From NCBI GenBank assembly GCA_021828105.1, contig JAKATG010000007.1:62001-126000 (forward strand): DNA of 64,000 bases, written 5' to 3'. Within the stretch, counting starts at the first letter, position 1, and the number at the start of each line of letters is the position of its first letter. The DNA comes from Taklimakanibacter sp021828105 (GTDB lineage Bacteria > Pseudomonadota > Alphaproteobacteria > Rhizobiales > Aestuariivirgaceae). The notes beneath the pieces were generated by a model that did not search any database, had not been told where the DNA came from, and saw nothing but the letters and a program-made list of their open reading frames with translations. Made by a program: the position numbers and the translations under genes. Positions 1 to 8,709 of this stretch are shown piece by piece.

Positions 1-2
1 GC

Positions 3-908
3 GGCCTCAAGAAATACGGCCTCGATTATGCGAGCCTGAAGGCGATCAATCCAAAGATCATCTATTGCTCGATCACCGGTTTCGGCCAGACGGGCCCCTA
101 TGCGCAGCGCGCCGGCTATGACTTCATGATCCAGGGCATGGGCGGCATCATGTCGATCACCGGCCAGCCGGACGGGACACCCGGCGCCGAGCCGGTCAAG
201 ACCGGTGTCGCCTTCGCCGATGTGTTCACCGGACTTTACGCAACGATCGGCGTGCTGGCGGCACTTCATCACCGCGACCGGACGGGCGAAGGGCAATATC
301 TCGACCTCGCTCTGCTCGACACCCAGGTCGCCGTCCTCGCCAACCAGGCGCTCAATTTCCTGGTCGGCGGCAAGGCACCCAGGCGCCTCGGCAACGCCCA
401 TCCCAATATCGTGCCTTATCAGACCTTCGCCACCGAGGACGGCTTCATCATCATCGCGGTCGGCAATGAGCGGCAGTTCCGCGAATATACGAAGATCGCG
501 GGCGTGCCCGAGATTGCCGATGATCCGCGCTTCCGCTCCAACAGCGACCGCGTCCACCATCGCGAGGCGCTCATAGCGCTCCTCACCGAGCCGATGACTC
601 GGCGCAAGACCGCGGAATGGATCGAAGCCTTGGAGGCCGCCGCCGTGCCCTGCGGGCCGATCAACACGATCGACCAGGTCTTCGCCGACCCCCAGGTCAA
701 TGCGCGCGGCCTCAGTGTCACGCTGACCCGCGAGGACGGCACCGAGACGCCAGGGGTCGCCAATCCGGTCAGGTTCTCGGCGACACCGATCGAATACGCA
801 AAAGCGGCACCTCGCCTGGGAGATGCGACAGAAGATGTCCTCAGCAGGGTCCTCGGCCTCACGGCGGGCGACATCGCGAAGCTTCGAGATTCGGCCTCCA
901 TCGGCTAA
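3..908 (+). CDS. class III CoA-transferase (CaiB/BaiF family), 5' truncated
   Basis: The reading frame is open from the left edge (GLKKYGLDYASLK...), so the true start lies outside the window. The visible part holds the family hallmarks: a SITGFGQTGPYA segment, then YDFMIQGMGGIMSITG, then LALLDTQVAVLANQ. The C-terminal domain ends with a GVANPVRFSATP stretch typical of formyl-CoA transferase/CaiB proteins. These enzymes move CoA between carboxylic acids in the cytosol; the substrate cannot be told from sequence. It lies about 50 bp upstream of the corrinoid methyl-transfer genes on the same strand, so co-transcription is possible but unproven. An internal ATG at 126 is not the start because the homologous frame extends upstream. 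Confidence 0.93.
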   Translation, partial: GLKKYGLDYASLKAINPKIIYCSITGFGQTGPYAQRAGYDFMIQGMGGIMSITGQPDGTPGAEPVKTGVAFADVFTGLYATIGVLAALHHRDRTGEGQYLDLALLDTQVAVLANQALNFLVGGKAPRRLGNAHPNIVPYQTFATEDGFIIIAVGNERQFREYTKIAGVPEIADDPRFRSNSDRVHHREALIALLTEPMTRRKTAEWIEALEAAAVPCGPINTIDQVFADPQVNARGLSVTLTREDGTETPGVANPVRFSATPIEYAKAAPRLGDATEDVLSRVLGLTAGDIAKLRDSASIG

Positions 909-958
909 ATGTCGCTTTCGGACGGACCTGACGAGTGAGGAAAGGTCATAGAACTGCC

Positions 959-1261
959 ATGGCTAATCTGGTGATCACCTATTGGCGCGACATTCCTTCC
1001 GCCGTCTCGGTCAAGGCCGGACGCAAGGAGGAGAAGCGCATGCTCGCCGACCGCTTCCAGGAAGCGATCGACATGGCCGCCATGCGCGGCGGGGCTTCCG
1101 ATACCGACGCCTATCTCGCCGACTGGCGGCGCGCCGATCCGGTCGCCGTCGGCGATGATCTCATGGCGGAGGCCGACAAGGCCAAGGCCGAGATCGAACA
1201 GGCCTATGACAAAGAACGGCTCAAAGCCCTGATCGCCAATGGCGGCGCGGCAAAATCCTGA
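959..1261 (+). CDS. virulence-factor-domain small protein linked to corrinoid methyl transfer
   Basis: This is a 100-aa protein starting MANLVITYWRDIPSAVSVKAG. It matches my recollection of the short alphaproteobacterial family labelled 'virulence factor' (PF13769-like), which recurs beside methyl-THF:corrinoid methyltransferase and ASKHA genes, as it does here. A purine-rich GTGAGGAAAGG lies about 13 bases before the ATG; a GTG at 935 would add eight residues. It has no signal peptide or membrane segment, and acidic/lysine-rich helices fill the C-terminal half. Its biochemical role is unknown; the family name does not imply virulence here. The constant gene neighbourhood suggests a helper role in the methyltransferase system (inference). 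Confidence 0.8.
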   Translation: MANLVITYWRDIPSAVSVKAGRKEEKRMLADRFQEAIDMAAMRGGASDTDAYLADWRRADPVAVGDDLMAEADKAKAEIEQAYDKERLKALIANGGAAKS

Positions 1262-1287
1262 ACCTCACCCCCGTTTCGAGGACAAAG

Positions 1288-2256
1288 ATGACCCAGACCC
1301 TTATCGCTTCTGAAAAAAAGCAATTCCTGATCGGCTTCGAGCGCCCCTTCTGCGTCATCGGCGAGCGCATCAACCCCACCGGTCGCAAGAAGCTCGCGGC
1401 CGAGATGCAGGCCGGCAATTTCGAGACGGTGATCAAGGACGCCCTTGCCCAGACCGAGGCCGGCGCCAATGTGCTCGACGTCAATGCCGGCGTCACCGCG
1501 GTCAATCCCAATGAGACCGAGCCGCCGCTGCTCAAGCAGACGATCGAGATCGTGCAGTCGGTCACCGACCTGCCGCTCTGCATCGACTCATCGGTGTCGG
1601 CCGCCCTCAAGGTCGGCCTCGAGACCGCCAAGGGCCGACCGCTGGTCAATTCGGTGACCGGCGAGGAAGAGAAGCTCGAAGCCATCCTGCCGCTGGTCGC
1701 CAAATACAACGTGCCGGTGGTCGCCATCTCCAATGACGAGAGCGGCATCTCGGAAGATCCCGATGTGCGCTTCGAAGTGGCGAAGAAGATCGTGCAGCGC
1801 GCCGCCGATTTCGGCATCAAGCCGGAAGACGTCGTCGTCGATCCCCTGGTCATGCCGATCGGCGCCATGGGCACGGCCGGCCAGCAGGTGTTCCGCCTGG
1901 TGCGGCGCCTGCGCGAGGAGCTGAAAGTGAACACGACCTGCGGGGCCTCGAACATCGCCTTCGGTATGCCGAACAGGCGCGTGCTCACCGGCTATTTCCT
2001 TGCCATGGCGGCGTCGCACGGCATGACCTCGGCGATCATGAATCCGCTCCATGACGAAGACATGCATGCTATCCTGGCGGCCAACGTCCTTAACGGCACC
2101 GACCGGAACTGCAAAGTGTGGACGAACAAGTTCCGCGAAATGTCGACTCCCGCCGCGGTTTCGCAAGCCGTCGGCGATGGATTGCCCGGCGCCTCCGGTG
2201 AAGATGTCGAATCCCGCCGCCGGGCGCGCGAGGAGCGGCGCCGGCGCCGTGGATAG
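1288..2256 (+). CDS. methyltetrahydrofolate:corrinoid methyltransferase (MtgA/AcsE-type, pterin-binding TIM barrel)
   Basis: A 322-aa cytosolic protein of the dihydropteroate-synthase fold. Visible pterin-binding elements are CVIGERINPTGRK near the N-terminus, NVLDVNAGV, the LCIDSS strand, and NTTCGASNIAFGMPNR near residue 215. The family transfers a methyl group between a corrinoid protein and tetrahydrofolate. In demethylation systems it is the last step, giving methyl-THF. It sits 27 bp after the virulence-factor-like gene and 6 bp before the corrinoid activator, so the three are almost certainly one operon. The last ~15 residues are an arginine-rich tail (REERRRRRG) beyond the catalytic barrel. 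Confidence in the family is high; direction and partner are inferred. Confidence 0.93.
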   Translation: MTQTLIASEKKQFLIGFERPFCVIGERINPTGRKKLAAEMQAGNFETVIKDALAQTEAGANVLDVNAGVTAVNPNETEPPLLKQTIEIVQSVTDLPLCIDSSVSAALKVGLETAKGRPLVNSVTGEEEKLEAILPLVAKYNVPVVAISNDESGISEDPDVRFEVAKKIVQRAADFGIKPEDVVVDPLVMPIGAMGTAGQQVFRLVRRLREELKVNTTCGASNIAFGMPNRRVLTGYFLAMAASHGMTSAIMNPLHDEDMHAILAANVLNGTDRNCKVWTNKFREMSTPAAVSQAVGDGLPGASGEDVESRRRAREERRRRRG

Positions 2257-2261
2257 GTGAT

Positions 2262-4295
2262 ATGGCCGACACCAGAAGTGATGCCCTGATCGTTTTCACG
2301 CCGTCCGGCAAGCGCGGACGCTTCCCGATCGGCACGCCGGTGCTGCAGGCGGCCCGCTCGCTCGGCGTCGATATCGATTCCGTTTGCGGCGGGCGCGCCA
2401 TTTGCGGGCGCTGCCAGATCACCATCGGCGAGGGCGAATTCGCCAAGCACGGCATAAGATCGAGCGTCTCGCATCTCAGCGAATTCTCCGCCGTCGAGAA
2501 GCGCTATGACGACAAGCGCGGCCTTCTCGCCGGCCGCCGCCTCTCCTGCCAGACCAAGCTCTTGGGCGATGCCGTCATCGACGTGCCGCCCGAAAGCCAG
2601 GTGCACAAGCAGGTGGTGAGGAAGCGCGCCGAGGCGCGCGCCATCGACATGCATCCGGCGACCCGCCTCCATTACATCGAGGTGGAAGAGCCCGACATGC
2701 ACAAGCCCTCCTCCGATCTCGAGCGCGTCTATCGCGCCCTCGAGGAGCAGTGGGATGTGAAGAATGTCTCGGCCAGCCTCGCCATCATCCAGAACCTGCA
2801 AAAGGTGCTGCGCCAGGGCGAATGGAAGATCACCGTCGCCGTGTTCTCGCGCCCCGCCGGCGGCGGCAATGTCATCACGGCGATCTGGCCCGGCTATCAC
2901 GACAGCGCCTTCGGCCTTGCCATCGACGTCGGCTCGACCACCATCGCGGCGCATCTGTGCAATCTCTCGACCGGCGAGGTCGCTGCCTCCTCCGGCCTCA
3001 TGAATCCGCAGATCCGCTTCGGCGAAGACCTCATGAGCCGCGTCTCCTATGTGATGATGAATCCGGGCGGCGAGAAGGAAATGACCGCGACCGTGCGCGA
3101 GGCGCTGAATACCTTGGCGGCCCAGGTCGCCCAGGAAGCTTCGATCGAGAAGACCGACATTCTCGAAGCCGTGCTGGTCGGCAATCCGGTCATGCATCAT
3201 CTCTTCCTCGGCATCGATCCGACCGAGCTCGGGGGCGCGCCCTTCGCGCTCGCCACCGGGCTCTCGGTGACACGGCCCGCCCGCGAGCTCGATCTCGACC
3301 TCAATCACGGCGCGCAAGTCTATGTGCTGCCCTGCATCGCGGGCCATGTCGGCGCCGACACCGCGGGCGTGGTCTTGTCGGAATCGCCGCAATATTCCGA
3401 AGACAACATGCTCATCGTCGATGTCGGCACCAATGCCGAGATCGTGCTCGGCTCCAAGCACCGCTTGCTGGCCTGCTCGTCACCGACCGGCCCCGCTTTC
3501 GAGGGCGCCCAGATCACGTGCGGGCAGCGCGCCGCCCCCGGCGCGATAGAACGTATCCGCATCGATCCCGAGACGCTCGAACCGCGCTATCGGGTGATCG
3601 GCTCCGATCTCTGGTCGGACGAGCCGGGCTTCGAGGACGCGGTCGCCTCGACCGGCGTCACCGGCATTTGCGGCTCCGGCATCATCGAAGTCATCGCCGA
3701 AATGTATCTTGCCGGCATCATCAATCAGGACGGTCTGGTCGATGGCGCGATGGCGGAACGGTCGCCGCGCATCAGGCCGCATAAGCGCACTTTCACCTAT
3801 GTGGTGCGCGACGGCGAGCCCTTCATCGCCATCACCCAGAACGATGTGCGCGCCATCCAGCTCGCCAAGGCCGCCCTTTATGCCGGCACGCGGCTGCTCA
3901 TGGACAAGCTCGGCATCGACCATGTCGACCGCATCCGCCTCGCCGGCGCCTTCGGCAGCCATATCGACGTCAAATTCGCGATGATCCTGGGGCTCATTCC
4001 CGATTGTCCGCTCGATAAGGTGCAGTCGGCCGGCAACGCGGCGGGCACGGGTGCGCGTATAGCACTTCTCAACACCAAGGCGCGCGATGAGATCGAGCAT
4101 GTCGTCAGGCGCATCGAGAAGATCGAGACGGCGGTCGAGCCTCTGTTCCAGCAGCATTTCGTCGAGGCGATGGCCATCCCGCACAAGACGGCGGTCTTCG
4201 CCAATCTCGCCAAGGAAGTGAAGTTCCCGGCGCCCAAGATCATCACGCCGCCGGAAGCCGATGGCGGTGAGCGGCGCCGGCGCCGCAGAGGCTGA
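2262..4295 (+). CDS. ferredoxin-ASKHA corrinoid activation protein (RACo/RamA-like, DUF4445)
   Basis: A 677-aa protein with an N-terminal plant-type 2Fe-2S ferredoxin domain (cysteines 42, 48, 51 and 96, in SVCGGRAICGRC ... RRLSC). This is followed by an ASKHA/DUF4445 module with phosphate-binding motifs FGLAIDVGSTTIAAHL and LIVDVGTNAEIVLG, and a late GAFGSHID. Proteins of this architecture reduce Co(II) corrinoids to the active Co(I) state using ATP. The neighbouring methyl-THF:corrinoid methyltransferase supports that role. The start ATG at 2262 is preceded by GGATAGGTG. The C-terminus carries the same arginine run as the upstream gene, encoded by an identical 17-nt stretch. Confidence 0.93.
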   Translation: MADTRSDALIVFTPSGKRGRFPIGTPVLQAARSLGVDIDSVCGGRAICGRCQITIGEGEFAKHGIRSSVSHLSEFSAVEKRYDDKRGLLAGRRLSCQTKLLGDAVIDVPPESQVHKQVVRKRAEARAIDMHPATRLHYIEVEEPDMHKPSSDLERVYRALEEQWDVKNVSASLAIIQNLQKVLRQGEWKITVAVFSRPAGGGNVITAIWPGYHDSAFGLAIDVGSTTIAAHLCNLSTGEVAASSGLMNPQIRFGEDLMSRVSYVMMNPGGEKEMTATVREALNTLAAQVAQEASIEKTDILEAVLVGNPVMHHLFLGIDPTELGGAPFALATGLSVTRPARELDLDLNHGAQVYVLPCIAGHVGADTAGVVLSESPQYSEDNMLIVDVGTNAEIVLGSKHRLLACSSPTGPAFEGAQITCGQRAAPGAIERIRIDPETLEPRYRVIGSDLWSDEPGFEDAVASTGVTGICGSGIIEVIAEMYLAGIINQDGLVDGAMAERSPRIRPHKRTFTYVVRDGEPFIAITQNDVRAIQLAKAALYAGTRLLMDKLGIDHVDRIRLAGAFGSHIDVKFAMILGLIPDCPLDKVQSAGNAAGTGARIALLNTKARDEIEHVVRRIEKIETAVEPLFQQHFVEAMAIPHKTAVFANLAKEVKFPAPKIITPPEADGGERRRRRRG

Positions 4296-4296
4296 C

Positions 4297-4662
4297 ATGT
4301 CGCAAGCGGAAGATCCCACGAGCGTCGTCCAACGTCAGTTGGACGCCTACAATGCTCATGATATGGAAGCGTGGCTCGCCACCTATGCGCCTGACGCTAG
4401 GCAATATGAATATCCGGACAAGCTGCTGGCGGAGGGCCATGATGCCATCCGTGCACGGATGACCACGCGCTTCCAGGATCCTGATCTGCACGCGCATCTC
4501 AAATCGCGGATCGTGCTCGGCAATACCGTGATCGATCATGAGCATGTCGCGCGAACCTTCCCGGAAGGGCCGGGCCATGTCGAGATGGTGGCGATCTATC
4601 AGGTCACGGCCGGGCACATAGGTCTAGCGACATTCATCATCGGTGATAAGAAACTCTCGTAG
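4297..4662 (+). CDS. NTF2-like / SnoaL-like fold protein
   Basis: A 121-aa protein starting MSQAEDPTSVVQRQLDAYNAHDMEAWLATYAPDA, the typical first helix pair of the NTF2/SnoaL steroid-isomerase-like fold, then YPDKLLAEGHDAIRARM and IVLGNTVIDHEHV. The ATG comes one base after the activator's stop codon, so translation is probably coupled; the frame stays open upstream to 4261 but that would overlap the previous gene. Members range from isomerases to simple ligand-binding proteins, so no reaction can be assigned. Its place at the end of the corrinoid operon is the only functional hint. Confidence 0.82.
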   Translation: MSQAEDPTSVVQRQLDAYNAHDMEAWLATYAPDARQYEYPDKLLAEGHDAIRARMTTRFQDPDLHAHLKSRIVLGNTVIDHEHVARTFPEGPGHVEMVAIYQVTAGHIGLATFIIGDKKLS

Positions 4663-4670
4663 ATCGCCGC

Positions 4671-5522
4671 TCAGCGCGGCAAGCTCTTCGTTCCGAGCTC
4701 GTTGCGCCGCCAGGACGAGGGCGCGACGCCGGTCGAGCGCTTGAATTCGCGGCTGAAATGATAGACGTCGCAAAAGCCGCAGCGCTCGGCCACCTCGGCA
4801 AGGCTCCTGCCGCCGACGAGCAGCGACTGGGCCTGCATCAATCGCTCGCGGATGAGCCACTGGCGCGGGCTGGTGCGCAGATGCTTGCGGAACAGGCGGC
4901 GGATCTGCGACGACCCGAGGCGGGAGACTTGGCTCAGATCCTCGGCCTCCCAGGAAAGCTCCAGATTTGCGCGCATGGCATTGATCGTCGCCGCCAAGGC
5001 CGGCGGCAGCTCCCGCGAGCCGTTGCCCGAGAGGCTGCGGTCGATCATGGTCAGGAATTCCGCGACAAGCTGGTTGAGGCGCAGATCGAGCCCCGGATCG
5101 CGCCGCCGCATGGTGGCGAAGAGCCGGTCGAACCAGGCGACGAGATTGACGCTTTCGGCGATTGTGGCCTTGGGAAAGGCGTCGCCGAACAGTTTCCGGC
5201 GCAGCTCGGCGAGATTGGGACCGTCGAGCCGGAACCACAGCACCGTCCAGGGCTCTGCCTCATCGGCCGAATGTCCATGGCGCGTCTCATTGGCGATCCA
5301 GGCCAGCTCGCCCGCCCCGATGGGCTGGCGCTCGCCCAGCGTCTCCACCGTGCCGGCGCCTGAAAGGCAATAAAGAATGTCCTGGCCCGGATGAGACGCC
5401 CGCATGACGCGGTAATCGGGCGCCGCCTCGACCTTGCCGGCCCTGAGCACGCTCGCCGCGGCCTTCGTCCAGCCGGGCTCCGGAACATAATGCAGGCTTT
5501 CGAGAAAGACGCTCTGGCGCAT
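4671..5522 (-). CDS. AraC-family transcriptional regulator with cupin sensor domain
   Basis: A 283-aa regulator from the start MRQSVFLESLHYVPEPGW. The N-terminal ~140 residues form a cupin (DILYCLSGAGTVETLG). The C-terminal ~100 residues are the paired helix-turn-helix domain (LSQVSRLGSSQIRRLFRKHLRTSPRQWLIRERL, then SLAEVAERCGFCDVYHFSREFKRSTGVAPS). It is divergent from the dioxygenase-transporter operon at 5662, which it may control in response to a sugar-like ligand (inference). In-frame upstream ATGs at 5573 and 5621 exist but lack family similarity and would intrude into the promoter region. Confidence 0.9.
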   Translation of the reverse strand: MRQSVFLESLHYVPEPGWTKAAASVLRAGKVEAAPDYRVMRASHPGQDILYCLSGAGTVETLGERQPIGAGELAWIANETRHGHSADEAEPWTVLWFRLDGPNLAELRRKLFGDAFPKATIAESVNLVAWFDRLFATMRRRDPGLDLRLNQLVAEFLTMIDRSLSGNGSRELPPALAATINAMRANLELSWEAEDLSQVSRLGSSQIRRLFRKHLRTSPRQWLIRERLMQAQSLLVGGRSLAEVAERCGFCDVYHFSREFKRSTGVAPSSWRRNELGTKSLPR

Positions 5523-5661
5523 GCGCGTTTTATACAAAAAATGAGTCCCGTTTGTCCATTTCCCACCGGACATGCCGCGCATAGGATGCCCGCCAGACAT
5601 TCGAAAACACGAGCGAAACAAGGTTTTTCAGGAGATTTCGCTCCTGTGAGGGAGATAGCCG

Positions 5662-6426
5662 ATGCTCGGACTGACGCAAGCTGAAGCCAAGGACTATGCG
5701 CGCGACGGCTACATCATCCGCAAGGGCCTGTTGAGCGAGGAAGAGGTCGCCGATTTTCGTGGCCATGCGCGCCAGCAGCTCGAGGCCGAGAAGAAGACCG
5801 GCGCCATCATGGCCAAGGGCGACAAGGAGGGCAAAACCACCCTCCTCAAGATGTGGACCAAGGCCGAGGACGACAAATACGGCCTCCTTGCACGCGACGA
5901 GCGCATGGTCGGCCTCGCGGAGGCCGCGATCGGCAAGCCCATCTATCTCTACAGCCACAAGATGACGATGAAGCAGCCCAATGAAGGCGGCGCCTGGGAG
6001 TGGCACCAGGATTTCGGCTACTGGTATAATTACGGCTGCCTCGCCCCCGATATGATGAGCATCTATATCGCCCTCGACAAGGCGACGCGCGAGAATGGCT
6101 GCCTGCAGGTGCTGAAGGCGACGCACAAGCTCGGCCGCCTCAATCATATCCGCGAGAACGACCAGACCAATGTCGAGCAGGAGCATCTCGATGCGGCGCT
6201 CAAGCGCTTCGAGCATGTCTATGTCGAGATGGAGGCCGGCGATGCCCTGGTGTTCGACGGCAATCTGCTGCATCGCTCGGACGCCAACCGCTCCGACACG
6301 TATCGCTGGGGCTATATCTGCTCCTATAACGCCGTCGAGAACGCGCCGTTCAAGAAGGTGCGCGAATACGGCAATTTCGATGAATTGAAGAAAGTGCCGG
6401 CGGGCTCGTTCCGCATGGCGTCTTGA
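5662..6426 (+). CDS. phytanoyl-CoA dioxygenase (PhyH) family Fe(II)/2-oxoglutarate oxygenase
   Basis: A 254-aa protein with the PhyH pattern: an N-terminal YARDGYIIRKGLLSEEEV helix, the iron-binding His-x-Asp in EWHQDFGYW, and a distal histidine in FDGNLLHRSDANRS followed by an arginine that would hold 2-oxoglutarate. The family hydroxylates small molecules or CoA esters. It is the first gene of a plus-strand unit followed within 65 bp by a ribose-type ABC transporter, so its substrate may be what that transporter brings in. GAGGGAGATAG precedes the ATG. The substrate is unknown. Confidence 0.88.
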   Translation: MLGLTQAEAKDYARDGYIIRKGLLSEEEVADFRGHARQQLEAEKKTGAIMAKGDKEGKTTLLKMWTKAEDDKYGLLARDERMVGLAEAAIGKPIYLYSHKMTMKQPNEGGAWEWHQDFGYWYNYGCLAPDMMSIYIALDKATRENGCLQVLKATHKLGRLNHIRENDQTNVEQEHLDAALKRFEHVYVEMEAGDALVFDGNLLHRSDANRSDTYRWGYICSYNAVENAPFKKVREYGNFDELKKVPAGSFRMAS

Positions 6427-6491
6427 GGCCGAAGCCGGGCGACGCCCGGATCATAGCCGGACCCGCGCAAGCGGCCGGAGGGGAGGACAGG

Positions 6492-7514
6492 ATGACCGAT
6501 ACGGTCAGGACCGGTGCGCGCGCACCTGCCATGGACCGCATTTCAGTGTCGGGGCTCTTGCGCGCACGCGAAACCGGCGTGTTTCTCGCGCTCGTCGTCC
6601 TATGCCTGTTCCTGACCTTCGCCACCGACGGCTTCCTGACCTCGATCAACCTGCTCAATGTCGGGCGCCAGATCTCGCTCCTCGGCATCATGGCGGTCGG
6701 CATGACCTTCGTCCTGATCTCGGGCGAGGTCGACCTTTCCGTCGGATCGAACTACGCGCTCTCCGGGCTTGCCACCGGCATGCTCATCATCGCTGGCTGG
6801 GGCCTCTTGCCCGCCCTCTGCGTCGGCCTCCTCACCGGCATGGCGATCGGCCTCATCAACGGCGTCCTCTCGACCTATGGCCGGCTCCCCTCGCTCATCG
6901 CGACGCTCGGCATGCTCTCGGTGGTGCGTGGTGCCGCTCTCATCCTCACCAACGGCCAGCCGGTCACCGTCAATGTCCGCAACGGTGCTGATCCTTCGGT
7001 GCTCGAGACCTTCAGCTTCATCGGCCAGGGCTATCTCTTCGGCGTCGTGCCGATGCAGCTCGTTTTCTTCATCATCATCGCCGCCCTCGCCTGGGTGGTG
7101 CTGTCCTGCACCAATTTCGGCTTCCGCGTCTTCGCCGTCGGCGGCAGCGCCAAGGCGGCGCGGGTATCCGGCATCTCGATCAACAGCGTGAAGATCTGGG
7201 CCTTCGTGCTGATGGGCGCGCTCTCCGCCTTCGCCGGCATACTGAGCCTCGCCTTCCTGCCCAGCGGCCAGGCCGGGCGCACCGGGCTCGGCCTCGAGCT
7301 CGACGTGATCGCCGCCACCATCGTCGGCGGCGCCTCTCTGTCGGGCGGCGAAGGCACCATTCTCGGAACCATTCTCGGCGTCCTGATCATCGGCGTCATG
7401 CGCAACGGCCTCGTGCTGATGGGCGTCTCGCCCTTCGTGCAGGAGCTGATGATCGGTCTCGTCATCATCATCGCCGTCGGCATCGACAAATGGACAACCC
7501 ACCGGCGCGCCTGA
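6492..7514 (+). CDS. ribose-type ABC transporter permease
   Basis: A 340-aa inner-membrane protein with about eight to ten hydrophobic helices. It has the BPD_transp_2 signatures MTFVLISGEVDLSVGSNYALSG (N-terminal third) and LDVIAATIVGGASLSGGEGT (C-terminal third). The start ATG at 6492 has GGAGGGGAGGA just upstream; an in-frame start at 6423 would overlap the dioxygenase stop and is rejected. Together with the binding protein at 7552 and ATPase at 8710 it forms one RbsABC-like importer. The N-terminal ~25 residues are cytosolic. Confidence 0.92.
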   Translation: MTDTVRTGARAPAMDRISVSGLLRARETGVFLALVVLCLFLTFATDGFLTSINLLNVGRQISLLGIMAVGMTFVLISGEVDLSVGSNYALSGLATGMLIIAGWGLLPALCVGLLTGMAIGLINGVLSTYGRLPSLIATLGMLSVVRGAALILTNGQPVTVNVRNGADPSVLETFSFIGQGYLFGVVPMQLVFFIIIAALAWVVLSCTNFGFRVFAVGGSAKAARVSGISINSVKIWAFVLMGALSAFAGILSLAFLPSGQAGRTGLGLELDVIAATIVGGASLSGGEGTILGTILGVLIIGVMRNGLVLMGVSPFVQELMIGLVIIIAVGIDKWTTHRRA

Positions 7515-7551
7515 TGGCGATCGGCTTTTATCCAAAGGGAGGACTATCCAG

Positions 7552-8526
7552 ATGAAACTAAGACACGTCATCCTCGCCACGGCGCTCTGCCTGTGGCCGT
7601 TGCAGCAGGCGGCAGCCGAATCCAAGCTCGCCGACTTCCCCCTGGCCGAGCGCATCAAGAGCAAGGTCGCGGCCGGCCAGCCCCTCGACATCTATGTCTC
7701 CTATCATGATGTCTCCAACGAATTCGCGCCCTTCATGAAAGCGGGCGTCGAGCGTGCTGCCACCGAAGACAAGGTCAATGCCAAATTCATCGGCCCCGTC
7801 GGCGCCGATGCCGACGGCCAGATCAGCGAGATCGAGACGCTGATGAGCAAAATGGACGGGCTCGCCATCTCCTCCGTCTCGACCGACGCACTGGCGCCGG
7901 TGATCGACCGCGTGCTCGCCGCCGGCATCCCGGTCGTCACCTTCAACACCGACAATCCCGACAGCAAGCGCCTCGCTTTTGCCGGCCAGGATCTGGTCCA
8001 GTCGGGCCGCGAGGCAGGCAGCCTCATGGCGAAAGTGCTGAACGGCAAGGGCAAGGTCATCATCACCACCATCGATGCCGCCGCGCAGTGGTCGATCGAC
8101 CGCGAGAAGGGAGCGCGCGAGGCGCTGCAGAAGGAGAGCGGCATAGAGGTCGTGCAGACGCTCAATACCGGCACCGATCCACAGAAGATCTATTCGGCGA
8201 TCGAGAACGCCATGCTCGCCAATTCCGACATCGACGGTATCCTGTCGCTCGAATGCTGCTCGACGCCGGCGGCGGGCACCTGGGTCGAGCGCAACAAGGC
8301 CTCCGACAAGGTGAAGGTCGTCGGCTTCGATCTCCTCGACCAGACGGTGCAGCTCGTCGAGAGCGGCAATATCCAGGCGACGATCGACCAGGCGCCCGAG
8401 CGCCAGGGCTTCGAGGCGGTCAATCTCATCGTCAAATTCGTGAAGGGCGAGCCGATCGATAATCTCGACACCGGTGTCGGCGTCTACACCAAGGACAACA
8501 TCGCCGAAGTCACCAAGAAGAAGTAA
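7552..8526 (+). CDS. sugar ABC transporter periplasmic binding protein
   Basis: A 324-aa protein with a cleavable signal peptide (ILATALCLWPLQQAAAES) and a type I periplasmic-binding fold: DIYVSYHDVSNEFAPFMKAGVE, ISSVSTDALAPVIDRVLAAGIPVVTFNTD, and a C-terminal GNIQATIDQAPERQGFEAV. It delivers the ligand to the permease at 6492. GGGAGGACTATCC precedes the ATG. The ligand is not predictable, though the accompanying kinase and RbsD-like protein point to a pentose or similar sugar. Confidence 0.92.
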   Translation: MKLRHVILATALCLWPLQQAAAESKLADFPLAERIKSKVAAGQPLDIYVSYHDVSNEFAPFMKAGVERAATEDKVNAKFIGPVGADADGQISEIETLMSKMDGLAISSVSTDALAPVIDRVLAAGIPVVTFNTDNPDSKRLAFAGQDLVQSGREAGSLMAKVLNGKGKVIITTIDAAAQWSIDREKGAREALQKESGIEVVQTLNTGTDPQKIYSAIENAMLANSDIDGILSLECCSTPAAGTWVERNKASDKVKVVGFDLLDQTVQLVESGNIQATIDQAPERQGFEAVNLIVKFVKGEPIDNLDTGVGVYTKDNIAEVTKKK

Positions 8527-8537
8527 CTCAACCTTCC

Positions 8538-8676
8538 CCTTCTCCCGTCCGAAGGATGGGAGAAGGTGGCCGAAGGCCGGATGAAGGCTCTTCTGAGTGA
8601 ACGGAATGTCTCGGACAAAGAGCCCTCACCCGCCCTGTCGGGCACCCTCTCCCATTGCTGCGCAACGGGAGAGGGG
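8538..8676. repeat. intergenic double-hairpin repeat inside transporter operon
   Basis: Two hairpins lie between binding-protein and ATPase genes. The first is CCTTCTCCC (8538-8546) with GGGAGAAGG (8558-8566). The second is CCCTCTCCC (8645-8653) with GGGAGAGGG (8667-8675). The intervening sequence (GGTGGCCGAAGGCCGGATGA, CCCTCACCCGCCCTGTCGGG) resembles dispersed intergenic palindromes common in Rhizobiales genomes (recollection, not searched). It could stabilise the upstream mRNA or lower ATPase expression relative to the binding protein. Confidence 0.7.
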
Positions 8677-8709
8677 GAAACGGTGGAGACACCTCATATT
8701 CGGCAAGTG

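Noticed and set aside
1992..3461. Long minus-strand open frame (489 codons) opposite the methyl-THF and activator genes
   Set aside because: The sense strand encodes two well-defined proteins; the antisense product has no domain features.
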